Part shown: piece after piece, positions 1-11,623 of the stretch
Position numbering within the stretch: position 1 is the first letter of the stretch
Layout of the letters: every line of letters begins with the position of its first letter
Source of the DNA: Nocardioidaceae bacterium
GTDB lineage: Bacteria; Actinomycetota; Actinomycetes; Propionibacteriales; Nocardioidaceae
Length of the DNA stretch: 64,000 bases
NCBI GenBank assembly: GCA_030655315.1
Contig: JAURVT010000043.1
Span: forward strand, 186,001 to 250,000
Direction: 5' to 3'
Program-made: the position numbers and the translations under genes
The notes under the pieces: model-generated
The model's database searches: none
What the model was told of the DNA's origin: nothing
Seen by the model: the letters and a program-made list of their open reading frames with translations, nothing else

Positions 1-162
1 CCCGAGCCGCTCCGACAGCTCCCTCAGCGGCTCCGGCGGCGCACCGATGTTGGGCGTGCCGTGGTGCCAGACCACGACGAGCCGCGCGGGGTCGTCGGGC
101 GCCGTGTCGTGGACGTGCAGCGTCCGGCCGTCATGGAGGGTGAGGTCGCTCTGGACGGTCAT
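1..162 (-). CDS. Alpha/beta hydrolase, N-terminal fragment
   Basis: The first 54 codons of a minus-strand gene that runs off the left edge, starting with ATG at 162. The peptide has an early beta-hairpin-like stretch and then VVVWHHGTPNIG. The HHGTP pattern at the end of a hydrophobic strand is the usual oxyanion-hole region of alpha/beta hydrolases. The nucleophile elbow and catalytic His lie outside the window, so substrate and activity cannot be judged. It is divergent from the pterin dehydratase fusion gene, about 60 bp away. Confidence 0.6.
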   Translation of the reverse strand, partial: MTVQSDLTLHDGRTLHVHDTAPDDPARLVVVWHHGTPNIGAPPEPLRELSERLG

Positions 163-224
163 CGTCCGACGATAGGTCGCGCGGGGTCTTCTGGTCTGTC
201 GGTGCCGGGGTCCATCATGTGGCG

Positions 225-884
225 ATGAGCAACCTCACCGGACTCGACATCGCCGCGGCGGGCCTCACCGACTGGTCGTACGTGGGCGGCGCCCTGCAGA
301 CCCGGCTCGCCACCGGGTCGTTCGCGGTCGGCATGCGGCTGGTGCAGAGCATCGGCGAGGCCGCGGAGGCCGCGGACCACCATCCCGACCTCGACCTGCG
401 CTACCCCAGCCTCGACGTCCGGCTGAGCAGCCACGACGTCGGCGCGGTCACCGAGCGCGACGTCGCCCTCGCCCGCACGATCAGCGAGCTGGCGGCCGCC
501 GAGGGGGTCTCCGGCGACGGCCGGATGGTCAAGCGGCTCGAGGTCGCGCTCGACACCCCCGACCTCGAGCGCGTCATCGACTTCTGGGGCGTCGTGCTCG
601 ACATGCCCGTCCAGCGTCCCGAGGGCGGTGGTCCCGAGCTGCGCGACGACGTCCTGCCCACGATGTGGTTCCAGCCGTCGGGCACCGACGAGCCGCGCCA
701 GCGCTTCCACCTCGACCTGTGGGTCCCGCCCGAGGTGGTCGAGGAGCGCATCGCCGCGGCCGTCGCTGCCGGCGGCACGCTCGTCAGCGACCAGGAGGCG
801 CCGGCGTTCTGGGTGCTGGCCGACGTCGACGGCAACCAGGTGTGCCTGTGCACCTGGCAGGACCGCGACGCGGACCCGTCATGA
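225..884 (+). CDS. Pterin-4a-carbinolamine dehydratase fused to VOC domain
   Basis: A protein of 219 aa with two domains. The N-terminal half (about residues 1-95) has the pterin dehydratase pattern HHPDLDLRYPSLDVRLSSHD followed by GAVTERDVALARTI. This family recycles 4a-hydroxytetrahydropterin. The C-terminal half (about 105-215) looks like a glyoxalase/VOC domain (RLEVALDTPDLERVIDFW, then VLADVDGNQVCLCTW). I chose ATG 225 over GTG 219 because it gives the MSNLTG start. The stop overlaps the next start by four bases, so it probably heads an operon with the lipoprotein and the UvrA-like gene. Whether the dehydratase half is catalytic is not shown. Confidence 0.8.
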   Translation: MSNLTGLDIAAAGLTDWSYVGGALQTRLATGSFAVGMRLVQSIGEAAEAADHHPDLDLRYPSLDVRLSSHDVGAVTERDVALARTISELAAAEGVSGDGRMVKRLEVALDTPDLERVIDFWGVVLDMPVQRPEGGGPELRDDVLPTMWFQPSGTDEPRQRFHLDLWVPPEVVEERIAAAVAAGGTLVSDQEAPAFWVLADVDGNQVCLCTWQDRDADPS

Positions 885-1317
885 CCGGCACGCACCGTCG
901 CCTGGTGGCGACCGCCTCCGTCCTGGCCCTGACGTGCGGCCTCGTCGCCTGCTCCGGCGACGACGACGAGTCGCGCGCGCTCGCCACCTCGCTGCCGGCC
1001 GTCGGCGGCACCACCCGGGTGTGGGAGACCAGTGGCACCACGGCCGCCGACGGCGCGGCCGAGCAGCCCGACGCCGACGTCGAGGTGGGGGAGGGCGTGA
1101 CGGGCCTGGTGTTCCAGTTCGACTGCACCGGCCGGGGCAGCGTCAGCGTGAGCCTCGACGGCGCGGCAGGAGGCGGGGGGAACGGCGAGTGCCCCACCAC
1201 CGACGGCAGTCCCGCCCGGGTGTTCTTCGAGGGCGAGGTCGCCCCGGGCACGCACCGGGCGTCGGTCCGCACCTCGGGCGAGGTCGACTGGATCGCCTCG
1301 ATCGAGACGCAGGCGCG

Positions 1318-1321
<4 letters not shown>
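881..1321 (+). CDS. Small secreted lipoprotein
   Basis: Encodes 146 aa with a type II signal peptide: Arg near the N-terminus, a hydrophobic core and a lipobox ending LVAC around residue 22, followed by SGDDDES. It is therefore predicted to be lipid-anchored outside the membrane. The mature part is rich in Gly, Thr and Asp with no recognised domain. The ATGA overlap with the upstream gene and the GTGA overlap with the downstream UvrA-like gene suggest translational coupling, but no functional link to either is visible. Confidence 0.75.
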
Positions 1322-3687
<2,366 letters not shown>

Positions 3688-3702
3688 CCGGCGGGGTCGA
3701 TT

Positions 3703-5189
<1,487 letters not shown>

Positions 5190-5368
5190 CGGGAACGTCT
5201 CAGTCGGGGCGGGTCGTCGCGGTGGCGGCGTCGGGGCGCGTGGTGCCGACACCGTCGAGGCCGTGCTCGTACGCGTACCGGCCCCACGTCGCGCGACCGC
5301 GGCCGGTCGACCGGGTGACAGCCTCCGGGGTCGCTGACAGACTGACGGCCTCGCACCGAGGGGGACCG

Positions 5369-5926
5369 ATGGGCAGGCTCGTCTACGGGATGGTCACCTC
5401 GCTCGACGGCTACGCCGTGGCGGCCGAGGGGGACCTCGGCCCCGGCGCCGAGCACGAGCAGGTGCTCACCTACATCGACGGCCTGTTCGCGCCCGTCCGC
5501 ACCTACCTCTACGGCCGGCGGATGTACGAGACCATGCTCTTCTGGGAGACCGCGCACGCCGATCCCGCCCACCCGCAGCACGTCGTGGACTACGCGCGGG
5601 GCTGGCAGTCCGCCGAGAAGGTCGTCTACTCCACGACGCTCGAGTCGGTGTCCAGCGCCCGTACCCGGATCGAGCGGACGTTCGACCCCGGCACGGTGCA
5701 CCGGCTCAAGGCCGAGTCCGAGCACGACCTCAGCGTCGACGGCCCGCACCTCGCCGCCCAGGCGATCGCCGCTGGCCTGGTGGACGACTACCACCTGTTC
5801 GTCACCACCAGCCTCGTCGGCGGCGGCACGCGCTTCTTCCCCGACGGGGTGCGCCTCGACCTCGAGCTGGTCCGGCAGCGCGCCTTCGCCCACGGCCTCG
5901 TCCACCTGCACTACCGGACGCGCTGA
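5369..5926 (+). CDS. RibD C-terminal/dihydrofolate reductase-like protein
   Basis: A 185-aa protein opening MGRLVYGMVTSLDGYAV, the first strand of the RibD-C/DHFR-fold reductases, with SVDGPHLAAQAIAAGLVDDYHLF and GGGTRFFPDG near the end, typical of the family's NADPH-binding C-terminal part. The start has a good GAGGGGG ribosome-binding site. Members are common as stand-alone reductases of unknown substrate in actinobacteria. It is the last host gene before the integrated element; about 36 bp separate its stop from the left att site. Confidence 0.8.
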   Translation: MGRLVYGMVTSLDGYAVAAEGDLGPGAEHEQVLTYIDGLFAPVRTYLYGRRMYETMLFWETAHADPAHPQHVVDYARGWQSAEKVVYSTTLESVSSARTRIERTFDPGTVHRLKAESEHDLSVDGPHLAAQAIAAGLVDDYHLFVTTSLVGGGTRFFPDGVRLDLELVRQRAFAHGLVHLHYRTR

Positions 5927-5962
5927 GATCGAACCGGTCCTCAGGAGACCTGCTCTCCACGG

Positions 5963-5990
5963 TTCGCCGATAAGCGACATTGACTAGACA
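5963..5990 (+). other. Left attachment site: dif-like with degenerate XerD arm
   Basis: XerC arm TTCGCCGATAA (5963-5973) and centre GCGACA (5974-5979) are identical to the right site. The position of the XerD arm reads TTGACTAGACA, which keeps little of the TTATGTCA core. This is the expected junction if the element's own attachment site has a poor XerD arm, as reported for the gonococcal genetic island. Confidence 0.75.
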
Positions 5991-6564
5991 AGACTGTACT
6001 TCCGTACCGCCCGCCGTGGGCAGTGTTGACCACCCTCGCGGGGCGACGCCTGGCGGCGTAGTCGCTGAATGAGAACGGGAACGTCACCGGCCTGCACGGT
6101 GTCGGCTCATCGGCTGTGGATTGCCTGTGGACAGCCCAGAGATTCCCGTGGATGAATATGCTAAGGCTGCGCACTACACCCAGAGCGACCCGGCGCGAAG
6201 CATTGACAGCCCGGCGTGTCGCACCTCGGCCACTGCCATCGCGGGAGTAGCGTTCTCGGTAGCAGCCACGGGGAAGTGGCTGGGACCGCGATGGGTCGGA
6301 AACCTAGGGATGGAGCGCAGACATGGTGCTGGCACCCACCTCCATCAGGAGGGTCTGAGCAGCGACACCGACTAGGACAGACAACCTAGGACTGAGGCCC
6401 CGGACCAAATTGAGGTTGGTCCGGGGCTCTCGCCGTTCTAAACGGACCCCGCGTACGCAGTCGCGTCATCTACAAAGTTACGCCACGTATAGACGCGATG
6501 GGTAGGCAACCCGCCGTACGGGGTGCCGACGTGTACCTACACACGCCCACGCACCGCCGTCACC
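5991..6564. other. Left end of element: no convincing gene
   Basis: About 570 bases inside the left att site. A TTG-started frame (6121-6375) has no phage-like sequence pattern and no ribosome-binding site, so it is not called. The stretch contains a strong terminator hairpin (6397-6427). The rest may be end-binding or control DNA, but I see no specific signal. Confidence 0.5.
6397..6427. terminator. Hairpin terminator-like element
   Basis: Perfect 11-bp stem (GCCCCGGACCA with TGGTCCGGGGC) around a 9-base loop. No T-run follows, so it may be bidirectional or Rho-assisted, or only an RNA/DNA hairpin. It separates the left end from the first small genes. Confidence 0.6.
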
Positions 6565-6577
6565 TAGCATCGAACAC
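6565..6577 (+). promoter_or_regulatory. Leaderless -10 promoter
   Basis: TAGCAT (6565-6570) lies 7 bases before the ATG at 6578 and there is no ribosome-binding site. This fits a -10 box that starts transcription at the start codon. Confidence 0.5.
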
Positions 6578-6736
6578 ATGTTCGACCCGCGAGTACTCAC
6601 GGGGGACCCGGAGCGCGTCAAGATGCTCGTCGAGCAGTGGAGCCACCACGGCTGGTCCCTGGTGTCTGCCGGGTACGACCAGGACGGCGGTCTGCGAACG
6701 GCGGTAATGGGAAAACGGACCACGACTGACGCGTGA
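6578..6736 (+). CDS. Small phage-like protein of unknown function
   Basis: A 52-aa protein, MFDPRVLTGDPERVKMLVEQ followed by a WSHHGWSLVSAGYDQDG stretch and a basic end. The spacing of W, G and a hydrophobic strand resembles many short actinophage proteins, but I do not recognise a family. The start is supported by a -10 box 7 bases upstream (leaderless mRNA). The next gene follows after 16 bases and has its own -10. Confidence 0.55.
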   Translation: MFDPRVLTGDPERVKMLVEQWSHHGWSLVSAGYDQDGGLRTAVMGKRTTTDA

Positions 6737-6740
6737 CGGC

Positions 6741-6752
6741 TACTGTCCGCGC
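6741..6752 (+). promoter_or_regulatory. Leaderless -10 promoter
   Basis: TACTGT (6741-6746) sits six bases before ATG 6753, preceded by GGC. It has the same layout as the -10 boxes at 6565, 12221 and 12824. Confidence 0.5.
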
Positions 6753-7184
6753 ATGGAATGGCTCTCGGCGTTGGTTGCGGCATTGGCCGCCCTTGGTGGA
6801 GTCGTGCTGGCCAACCGGCAGAACGAGCGTCGGTTGTCGATGGACCAGCGCAACCGTCAGCAAGACTTGGCCCTTGAGGCATGTCGACAGGCAATGAAGA
6901 ACGTTGATGCTTTGCACAGGAGGGTACGGCTCGGGTCGAACAAGCGCATTGGCGACGACGGCAAGGGGTGGCAGTTGATATTCGCTGTGGACGGTGACCG
7001 GAGCATGTTGGCAGTTAGTGTCCCCGCATTGGTAGTGAACGCACACGCCACCTACGCGACTACCGCCGCCCTGTACAACTTAACAGGGGAGATTTCTGAG
7101 AAGTCGTACGACGACGTTTACGACGCATTCAAGGAAGCAGTAAGAAGCGCCGTGGGACTGGATTCACTAAAGGGTCATGAATAG
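6753..7184 (+). CDS. Membrane-anchored protein of unknown function
   Basis: A 143-aa protein with one N-terminal membrane segment (about 4-20: LSALVAALAALGGVVLA) followed by a polar, probably helical cytoplasmic part starting NRQNERRLSMDQRNRQQDLA. No enzyme motif is visible. Its design matches the two leftward membrane proteins at 11624 and 12251: a short N-terminal anchor, then a charged helix. The mRNA is probably leaderless. A role in the membrane, such as superinfection exclusion, is only a guess from position in a phage-like element. Confidence 0.65.
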   Translation: MEWLSALVAALAALGGVVLANRQNERRLSMDQRNRQQDLALEACRQAMKNVDALHRRVRLGSNKRIGDDGKGWQLIFAVDGDRSMLAVSVPALVVNAHATYATTAALYNLTGEISEKSYDDVYDAFKEAVRSAVGLDSLKGHE

Positions 7185-7205
7185 GTCGATGGCGGGGTGG
7201 CCAAC

Positions 7206-7234
7206 TTGACATCACGTCCCGCTAATGCTATACT
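7206..7234 (+). promoter_or_regulatory. Strong sigma70-type promoter
   Basis: TTGACA (7206-7211), 17-base spacer, TATACT (7229-7234). This is the best consensus promoter in the window. It points at a short region that ends in a terminator about 100 bases later, with no normal gene between. Confidence 0.8.
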
Positions 7235-7240
7235 AGACAC

Positions 7241-7339
7241 ACAGCAAACATTCCCGACCATGAATAAGAGTGCATCCCTAGTTTTCGCAAGATAAATAGC
7301 GAAGCCCCCACAGACGGTCGGGTCTGTGGGGGCATTTTT
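7241..7339 (+). ncRNA. Candidate small RNA from promoter-terminator cassette
   Basis: Transcription from the 7206-7234 promoter would begin near 7241 and stop at the T-run ending 7339, giving an RNA of about 99 nt. The only reading frame is an 11-residue peptide (MNKSASLVFAR, 7260-7295) without a ribosome-binding site. Options are a regulatory RNA, a leader peptide/attenuator for the downstream frame at 7494, or an antisense partner. No known RNA family is recognised. Confidence 0.5.
7304..7339 (+). terminator. Rho-independent terminator
   Basis: 11-bp stem GCCCCCACAGA/TCTGTGGGGGC with an 8-base loop, followed directly by A and TTTTT (7335-7339). A textbook intrinsic terminator on the plus strand. 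Confidence 0.85.
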
Positions 7340-7493
7340 ATGTCTCCCCTCCTGAACGGTGGTTGGAGAGATTCAACCGGTGGTTGGTAGAGAAGGGCCG
7401 CAACGCGGATACCGGACCAACGTAAGTGGGCAAACACGAACCGGGCTTAGGCTTTCACTCCTTTTCAGGTTGTAATCCGTCCTAAGCACCCCT

Positions 7494-7868
7494 ATGCCCA
7501 AATGTAGATGGTGTATCAAGCAACCATGGTGGCCAAGGCCACCAACGGGGCTAAAGCCCCGGCAGGCTAACGCCTGCAATACAAACTCTCTAGCCAAAGA
7601 CTTGAAGAAAGCAATATGGTGTGAGCGAAGCGAGCGCCGTCCCCAAGGAAGATTAACAGCCATTACTAATCAAGGAGCAGCCAAAAGGAAGGCCGTCCCA
7701 TACGACGGAACCAATGAATATCTCAACCCTGTCCTAGAAGGACTTAGGGTGTGGAGGTGTACCGGCCCCATTGGAAACCGGCCCATCCCAGCCATGAGCG
7801 AGGATGAGGCCCTGGCGCGGTACAGAGAATTAGAGGCCGCCCACCATGGGTACACAACCAGCAGTTGA
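7494..7868 (+). CDS. Hypothetical protein with N-terminal CxxC
   Basis: A 124-aa frame beginning MPKCRWCIKQPWW, then a Pro-rich part that is encoded by three tandem hairpins (7528-7578), and a C-terminal half (PAMSEDEALARYRELEAAHH) that looks like ordinary folded protein. No family recognised. Because the N-terminal codons coincide with strong secondary structure, translation may begin further downstream, and the upstream part may be structured RNA rather than coding. No good ribosome-binding site is seen for ATG 7494. Confidence 0.4.
   Translation: MPKCRWCIKQPWWPRPPTGLKPRQANACNTNSLAKDLKKAIWCERSERRPQGRLTAITNQGAAKRKAVPYDGTNEYLNPVLEGLRVWRCTGPIGNRPIPAMSEDEALARYRELEAAHHGYTTSS
7528..7578. repeat. 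Three tandem perfect hairpins
   Basis: 7528-7545 (TGGTGGCC-AA-GGCCACCA), 7547-7562 (CGGGGCT-AA-AGCCCCG) and 7563-7578 (GCAGGC-TAAC-GCCTGC) follow each other almost without gap. All have tiny AA or TAAC turns and stems of 6-8 bp. An outer stem GCTTAGG/CCTAAGC lies just upstream (about 7447-7489). This suggests a structured RNA or a single-strand DNA signal. Confidence 0.7.
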
Positions 7869-8044
7869 ACACCTTCTAGTGTATTACTGCACCCCGTGTG
7901 CTCTAGCCAGAACAAGCAAAAGGAAAGCTTTGAAGTGCAAGAGAGATGCCGCACCGGTATGCATGAGATTGGCTGGTTTCAGCACTTGGACACATCTTGA
8001 TAAAATAGATGTATAGACAAAGAATCCTCCTGGTTCTGTCTTGC

Positions 8045-8082
8045 GGCCCCGTGGTGTCAACCCCCACGGGGCCATTCCATTT
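8045..8082 (+). terminator. Hairpin terminator
   Basis: 10-bp stem GGCCCCGTGG/CCACGGGGCC with a 9-base loop, then ATTCCATTT. It ends a short non-coding stretch (7869-8044) that contains an AT-rich promoter-like segment near 7986-8017. Confidence 0.65.
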
Positions 8083-8110
8083 GGCATTGGGGTACATTCA
8101 CCGGTATAAT
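8081..8110 (+). promoter_or_regulatory. Promoter of HNH gene group
   Basis: TTGGCA (8081-8086), 18-base spacer, TATAAT (8105-8110). It lies just past the terminator and 53 bases before the TTG start at 8164, so it likely drives the three-gene HNH/HTH group. Confidence 0.7.
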
Positions 8111-8163
8111 GAAAGTAGTGGCCAGGAGTTGCCACAAGTCCATTGAAAACGAGTTGAATTGAG

Positions 8164-8592
8164 TTGAATAAGCAATATAATGAATGCGGCCTGTATGGCT
8201 GTGGGAACAAAGTGCATTGTAAGAATCTATGCCGTAGTTGCTACAACAGGTATCACCGTGGCAACTGGATTGGCCTTCTGTTTGACGTTGAGGTATCCGA
8301 CCTCCGTCACCAGGGCCAGGGCAAGCGCGGTAAGGGCAAGAACCTCGCGCCGGTACGCACATACCGCAATGCCCATCTAAGGGTGACCCGTGAGCGTGGC
8401 AAGGCGTCCGAGCATGTGTGCCAGATGTGCCACCGACAGGCCGAGGATTGGGCTCTGACGCCGGACGCAATGGACCTGAGGCAGGACAGCACGGTTCAGA
8501 AGCAGGGGCGTTGGTTTAGCGCCAACGTTGACGAGTACGTGGCACTGTGCAAAAAGGACCATAGAGCCTTGGACTATGGAATGGTCCGATGA
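8164..8592 (+). CDS. Phage-type zinc-finger/HNH-like protein
   Basis: A 142-aa protein with an N-terminal Cys cluster (CGLYGCGN, then CKNLCRSCYNRYHRG), common at the start of phage HNH endonucleases. A second pair follows (CQMCHRQAEDW) and a C-terminal LCKKDHRALDYG that resembles the last Cys-His part of such proteins. A complete HNH core is not certain. TTG 8164 keeps the first zinc knuckle intact and gives the MNKQYNEC start. The stop overlaps the next start (ATGA). These proteins often act as homing or packaging-associated nucleases in phages; which applies here is unknown. Confidence 0.65.
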   Translation: MNKQYNECGLYGCGNKVHCKNLCRSCYNRYHRGNWIGLLFDVEVSDLRHQGQGKRGKGKNLAPVRTYRNAHLRVTRERGKASEHVCQMCHRQAEDWALTPDAMDLRQDSTVQKQGRWFSANVDEYVALCKKDHRALDYGMVR

Positions 8593-8729
8593 GTGCCCCC
8601 CTGGACAGCGTGACCATCGAGCGTGCCCACCATCTGGCCGCACGGGGCATTCCTTTGCAGCAGATTGCCAATGACCTGAGGGTGTCCCGCTCAGCGCTAT
8701 ATCTGTATGGCGTGAGGTCTGGCCGATGA
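8589..8729 (+). CDS. Small helix-turn-helix protein
   Basis: A 46-aa protein coupled by ATGA overlap to the upstream gene. The core, AHHLAARGIPLQQIANDLRV followed by SRSALYLY, has the two-helix pattern of a recombinase/resolvase-type or sigma-like HTH: a hydrophobic helix, G turn, QQIA, then SRSALY as recognition helix. It has no catalytic domain, so it is probably a small DNA-binding regulator. It could also be a remnant of a larger phage protein. Confidence 0.6.
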   Translation: MSAPLDSVTIERAHHLAARGIPLQQIANDLRVSRSALYLYGVRSGR

Positions 8730-8744
8730 CTGGGCCGGTAATCA

Positions 8745-9014
8745 ATGAGTAAAGATAAGTTCTACTCACATAGAAAATGGAGAGACCTTAGGGCGCGGGT
8801 ATTGAAAGAACGAGGAAAGGTATGTGTCTCCTGCGGAGCTACAGTCAAACTACAGGTCGACCACATCTTGCCCAGGTCTAAGTACCCAGACCTTGAGTAC
8901 GAGTTCTCCAACCTGCAAGTGCTCTGCGCGGTATGTAACAACAACAAGCGAGCAAAGACCAATCAAATCATCAGAGTGCCCTATGAGGACTCCCGATGGT
9001 TCCAACACCTCTAG
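8745..9014 (+). CDS. HNH endonuclease
   Basis: An 89-aa phage-type HNH nuclease: CVSCG at about 27-31, LQVDHILPRSKYPD with the catalytic His region at about 39, NLQVLCAVCNNNKRAKT with the second CxxC and the Asn of HNH. All core residues are present. In actinophages this gene commonly sits beside the terminase and aids packaging; here no terminase is present and it directly overlaps the tail gene. It may also act as a homing nuclease. Confidence 0.85.
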   Translation: MSKDKFYSHRKWRDLRARVLKERGKVCVSCGATVKLQVDHILPRSKYPDLEYEFSNLQVLCAVCNNNKRAKTNQIIRVPYEDSRWFQHL

Positions 9015-11489
9015 CGCTTTTTCTGGGACCGGCTGGCAGACGCCTGACCATCACCAGGGACGCCACACTCTGGCAGCGCTCCAACGCTCAGGGTGCGGGC
9101 TGGCAGACAACCAACGCCACCGCCGCTGTGGACTTCACCGGCGCGGTACCCACGATGCAGTTCACCGCCACCGGCACACCGGCCTCTGTGGTCTATGAGT
9201 ACGTCCCCGTGGACGCAGGAGCCTTCTACAACTACAGCGTGGTCCTGGGTGGCACCGCCTACCACCGCATCACGCTGACGTTCTATGCCGTCAACGGCAC
9301 CACGGTGACTGGTACCTATGTCGGGCCGGTCAGCAATGCGTCCAAGCCTGTGAGGGCCATCGAGAACCCTTCTACGGTCCCCGCAGGCAGCGCGTACGCC
9401 CGTCTGTCCATCGAGTTGCTGACCGCCGCAGGGAGCCCCGCCGCCGTGGGCGCGACCCTCACGGCCACCGACCTCCTCATCCTGTCGGAGTCCTCGCCGG
9501 TCTATGCATCGGTGAGCAACTACGACCGTGCCAGCGCACAGCGAAACCTCATCCCGAACCCCGGCATTGCCGAATTGGGAGCCTCCGGCTGGACTACGCC
9601 ATTCACGGGCGACTCCATGAGCCACGACGGCACCGCCCTGACGTACTCATACCTAGGTGGCAGGGCACGTTCGCCCGTACAGAGCCGTTCAGCGTCACAC
9701 CGGGCAGGTTCGTAGGTGGCTCCATGAACGTGCTCTCAGGCTCCATTGACCGATACGTCTACGTGTCGTTCTACGACGCCGCAGACGTCATCATCGGCTC
9801 ACCGGTGACCGTCGCCGTGATGAAGCAGAACACCGAGACCGAGTACTCATTTATCCCCACGTTGGTGCCCACCGGCTCAGTGCAGGCCCGCCTGGCCCTG
9901 CGTCCCTACCGAGACTTCGGCGAGACCACAGCCGGTGACCCCACCGCTAACGGAACCATCGTGTTCAACCGAGTGACCATGACCCAGGGTGACTCCCAGT
10001 TGGCCGTGACCGGCGTGGACTACTCCGTCCGCAACAAGTGGGTCAACGTGTTCAGCCGAACCACAGACCTTGCCGTGGACCGCAAGTCCCTGGACTTGGG
10101 CACGCTCACCGCCGTCATCCGTGACGAGACCCTTGACCCTGCCACCGCACCCGACGTGCGCACCGGCAAGGCCATTCGGGCCATGGCGTACACCGGCACG
10201 ACCTGGGAGCCGTTCTTCACCGGGCACATCACCAGTTCGACCACCACCTACAAGGGTGGAGCCGAAATCACCATCAACGCCGTAGACGCAATGAACAAAC
10301 TTTCAAACGCCAGGCGTCCCAAGGGCGTGGCCCAGATTGCCCACCTCCCGTTCGTCTTTGAGGGAACCGGCGTGGCTTGGGAGTGCAACGGCTACAACGG
10401 CCAGGTGGCTGATGCCGCTGTCGTCACGTCCAGCAACGAGAGCGCCAGTGGTGCGGACCAGTTGGCCATCACTCGAGACTCTGTTTTGGGCTTTGCGTGG
10501 GTCAACCGCCGCAACGTCGTGGTGGCCCGTGACGCCGCGCACGAAGCGGCACCGTCGGTACCATTGACGAGTCCGTGTACCGAGACCTGGACGTTGACTT
10601 CAACACTGAGGAAATCGTCAACCAGGTCACCGTGAAGTTCCTGCGCTACGTACCCGGTGCCGACACAGAGGAAATCTTCTATGGCCCGTACAGCGACACA
10701 GCGAGCGTGAGCACCTGGGGACGACGCACCGGCACCTACACCATCAACCGTTCCAGTGAAGACGCCCTGGTCATCGAGAACTACGCCAAAGCAATCCTGG
10801 CAGCCAACTCTACCGGCGCGGTACGGGTTAACGGAGCAACCCTAGGAATCAATCAAGCCTCAGACATCACCGCTGGAAAGGCCCTCTTAGACCTACAGGA
10901 CCGAGTCACGGTGAAGTACGCCAAGCGTGGCCTCAATCAGACCAGCCGCGTCCAGGGCATTAGCCACAAGATTACTCCCGGCAAGTGGGACGTGGAATTG
11001 ACCTTCAAGTCAGACACCACGGTAGCCATACCAACGGAGATCCCAGAGGTTCAAAATGGAACGACGGCCAGGAGCCCACTCGCCACGCGCGTACTCGGAA
11101 GCAATTTTTCCCTAACCAACGCGTCCTACACCAACGTTCCGTTTGATACCGCAGTTGAGAGCAACGGCATCGAGTACAACACGTCTAGCCGTTGGTTCAC
11201 CGCACCCAAAGACGGGCGGTACTCAGTGGCCTTCGGTGTCCAGTACAACGGCAATGCCACTGGCAGCCGGTACGTGCGACTGCTCGTCAATCAGAACAAC
11301 TACCGCCGTTACGGTGACGGGCAGACCGGCACCACAAGCCTGACGCAGGTCGGGGGAGTGGCAACCATCTACTTACGTAAGGGCGACACTCTGTCGGTGA
11401 ACGCCTACCAAGCCTCCGGGAGCGCTTTGGCAGTCATCGGTGATGCCAACAGAGGAACCTTCGCGGAGATGACGTACCTCGGAATCTGA
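8996..11489 (+). pseudogene. Phage minor tail / receptor-binding protein with two frameshifts
   Basis: One long tail gene is split over three frames: 8996-about 9656, about 9658-10545 and about 10548-11489. Reading continues smoothly after each break (WQGTFARTEPFSVTPGRFVG from 9658; GTIDESVYRDLDVDFNTEE from 10557). Each break needs one inserted base to restore the frame. The N-terminal and middle parts resemble Thr/Gly-rich actinophage minor tail proteins. The last about 140 residues look like a C1q/TNF-like jelly roll (FDTAVESNGIEYNTSSRWFT; end FAEMTYLGI), typical of receptor binding. No slippery heptamer is seen, so decay or sequencing indels are likelier than programmed shifts. Confidence 0.7.
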
Positions 11490-11623
11490 CCTCCGGTCAC
11501 TGCCATGGCCGGTGGGAGAATCGAAACACGATGCTCAAGTTTACATGGCGCGTCCTGGCCTTCAAGGCATAGTCCCCACCGTCTCTCCTGGTCTCACGTC
11601 AAACGGACCGAGGTAGAACCACA

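Noticed and set aside
5962-5990. tRNA-gene attachment site
   Set aside because: No tRNA cloverleaf lies at either end; the repeat matches the dif pattern instead.
6121-6375. 84-aa frame at the left end of the element
   Set aside because: TTG start, no ribosome-binding site or -10 box, no recognisable folded pattern.
7494-7868. IscB/TnpB-type guided nuclease beside a guide-like RNA
   Set aside because: The frame is only 124 aa, has no RuvC or HNH motif, and the HNH proteins downstream are short phage types without a RuvC domain.
9650-9662. Programmed ribosomal frameshift in the tail gene
   Set aside because: No X-XXY-YYZ slippery heptamer or following pseudoknot was found, and a second unrelated break occurs 0.9 kb downstream.
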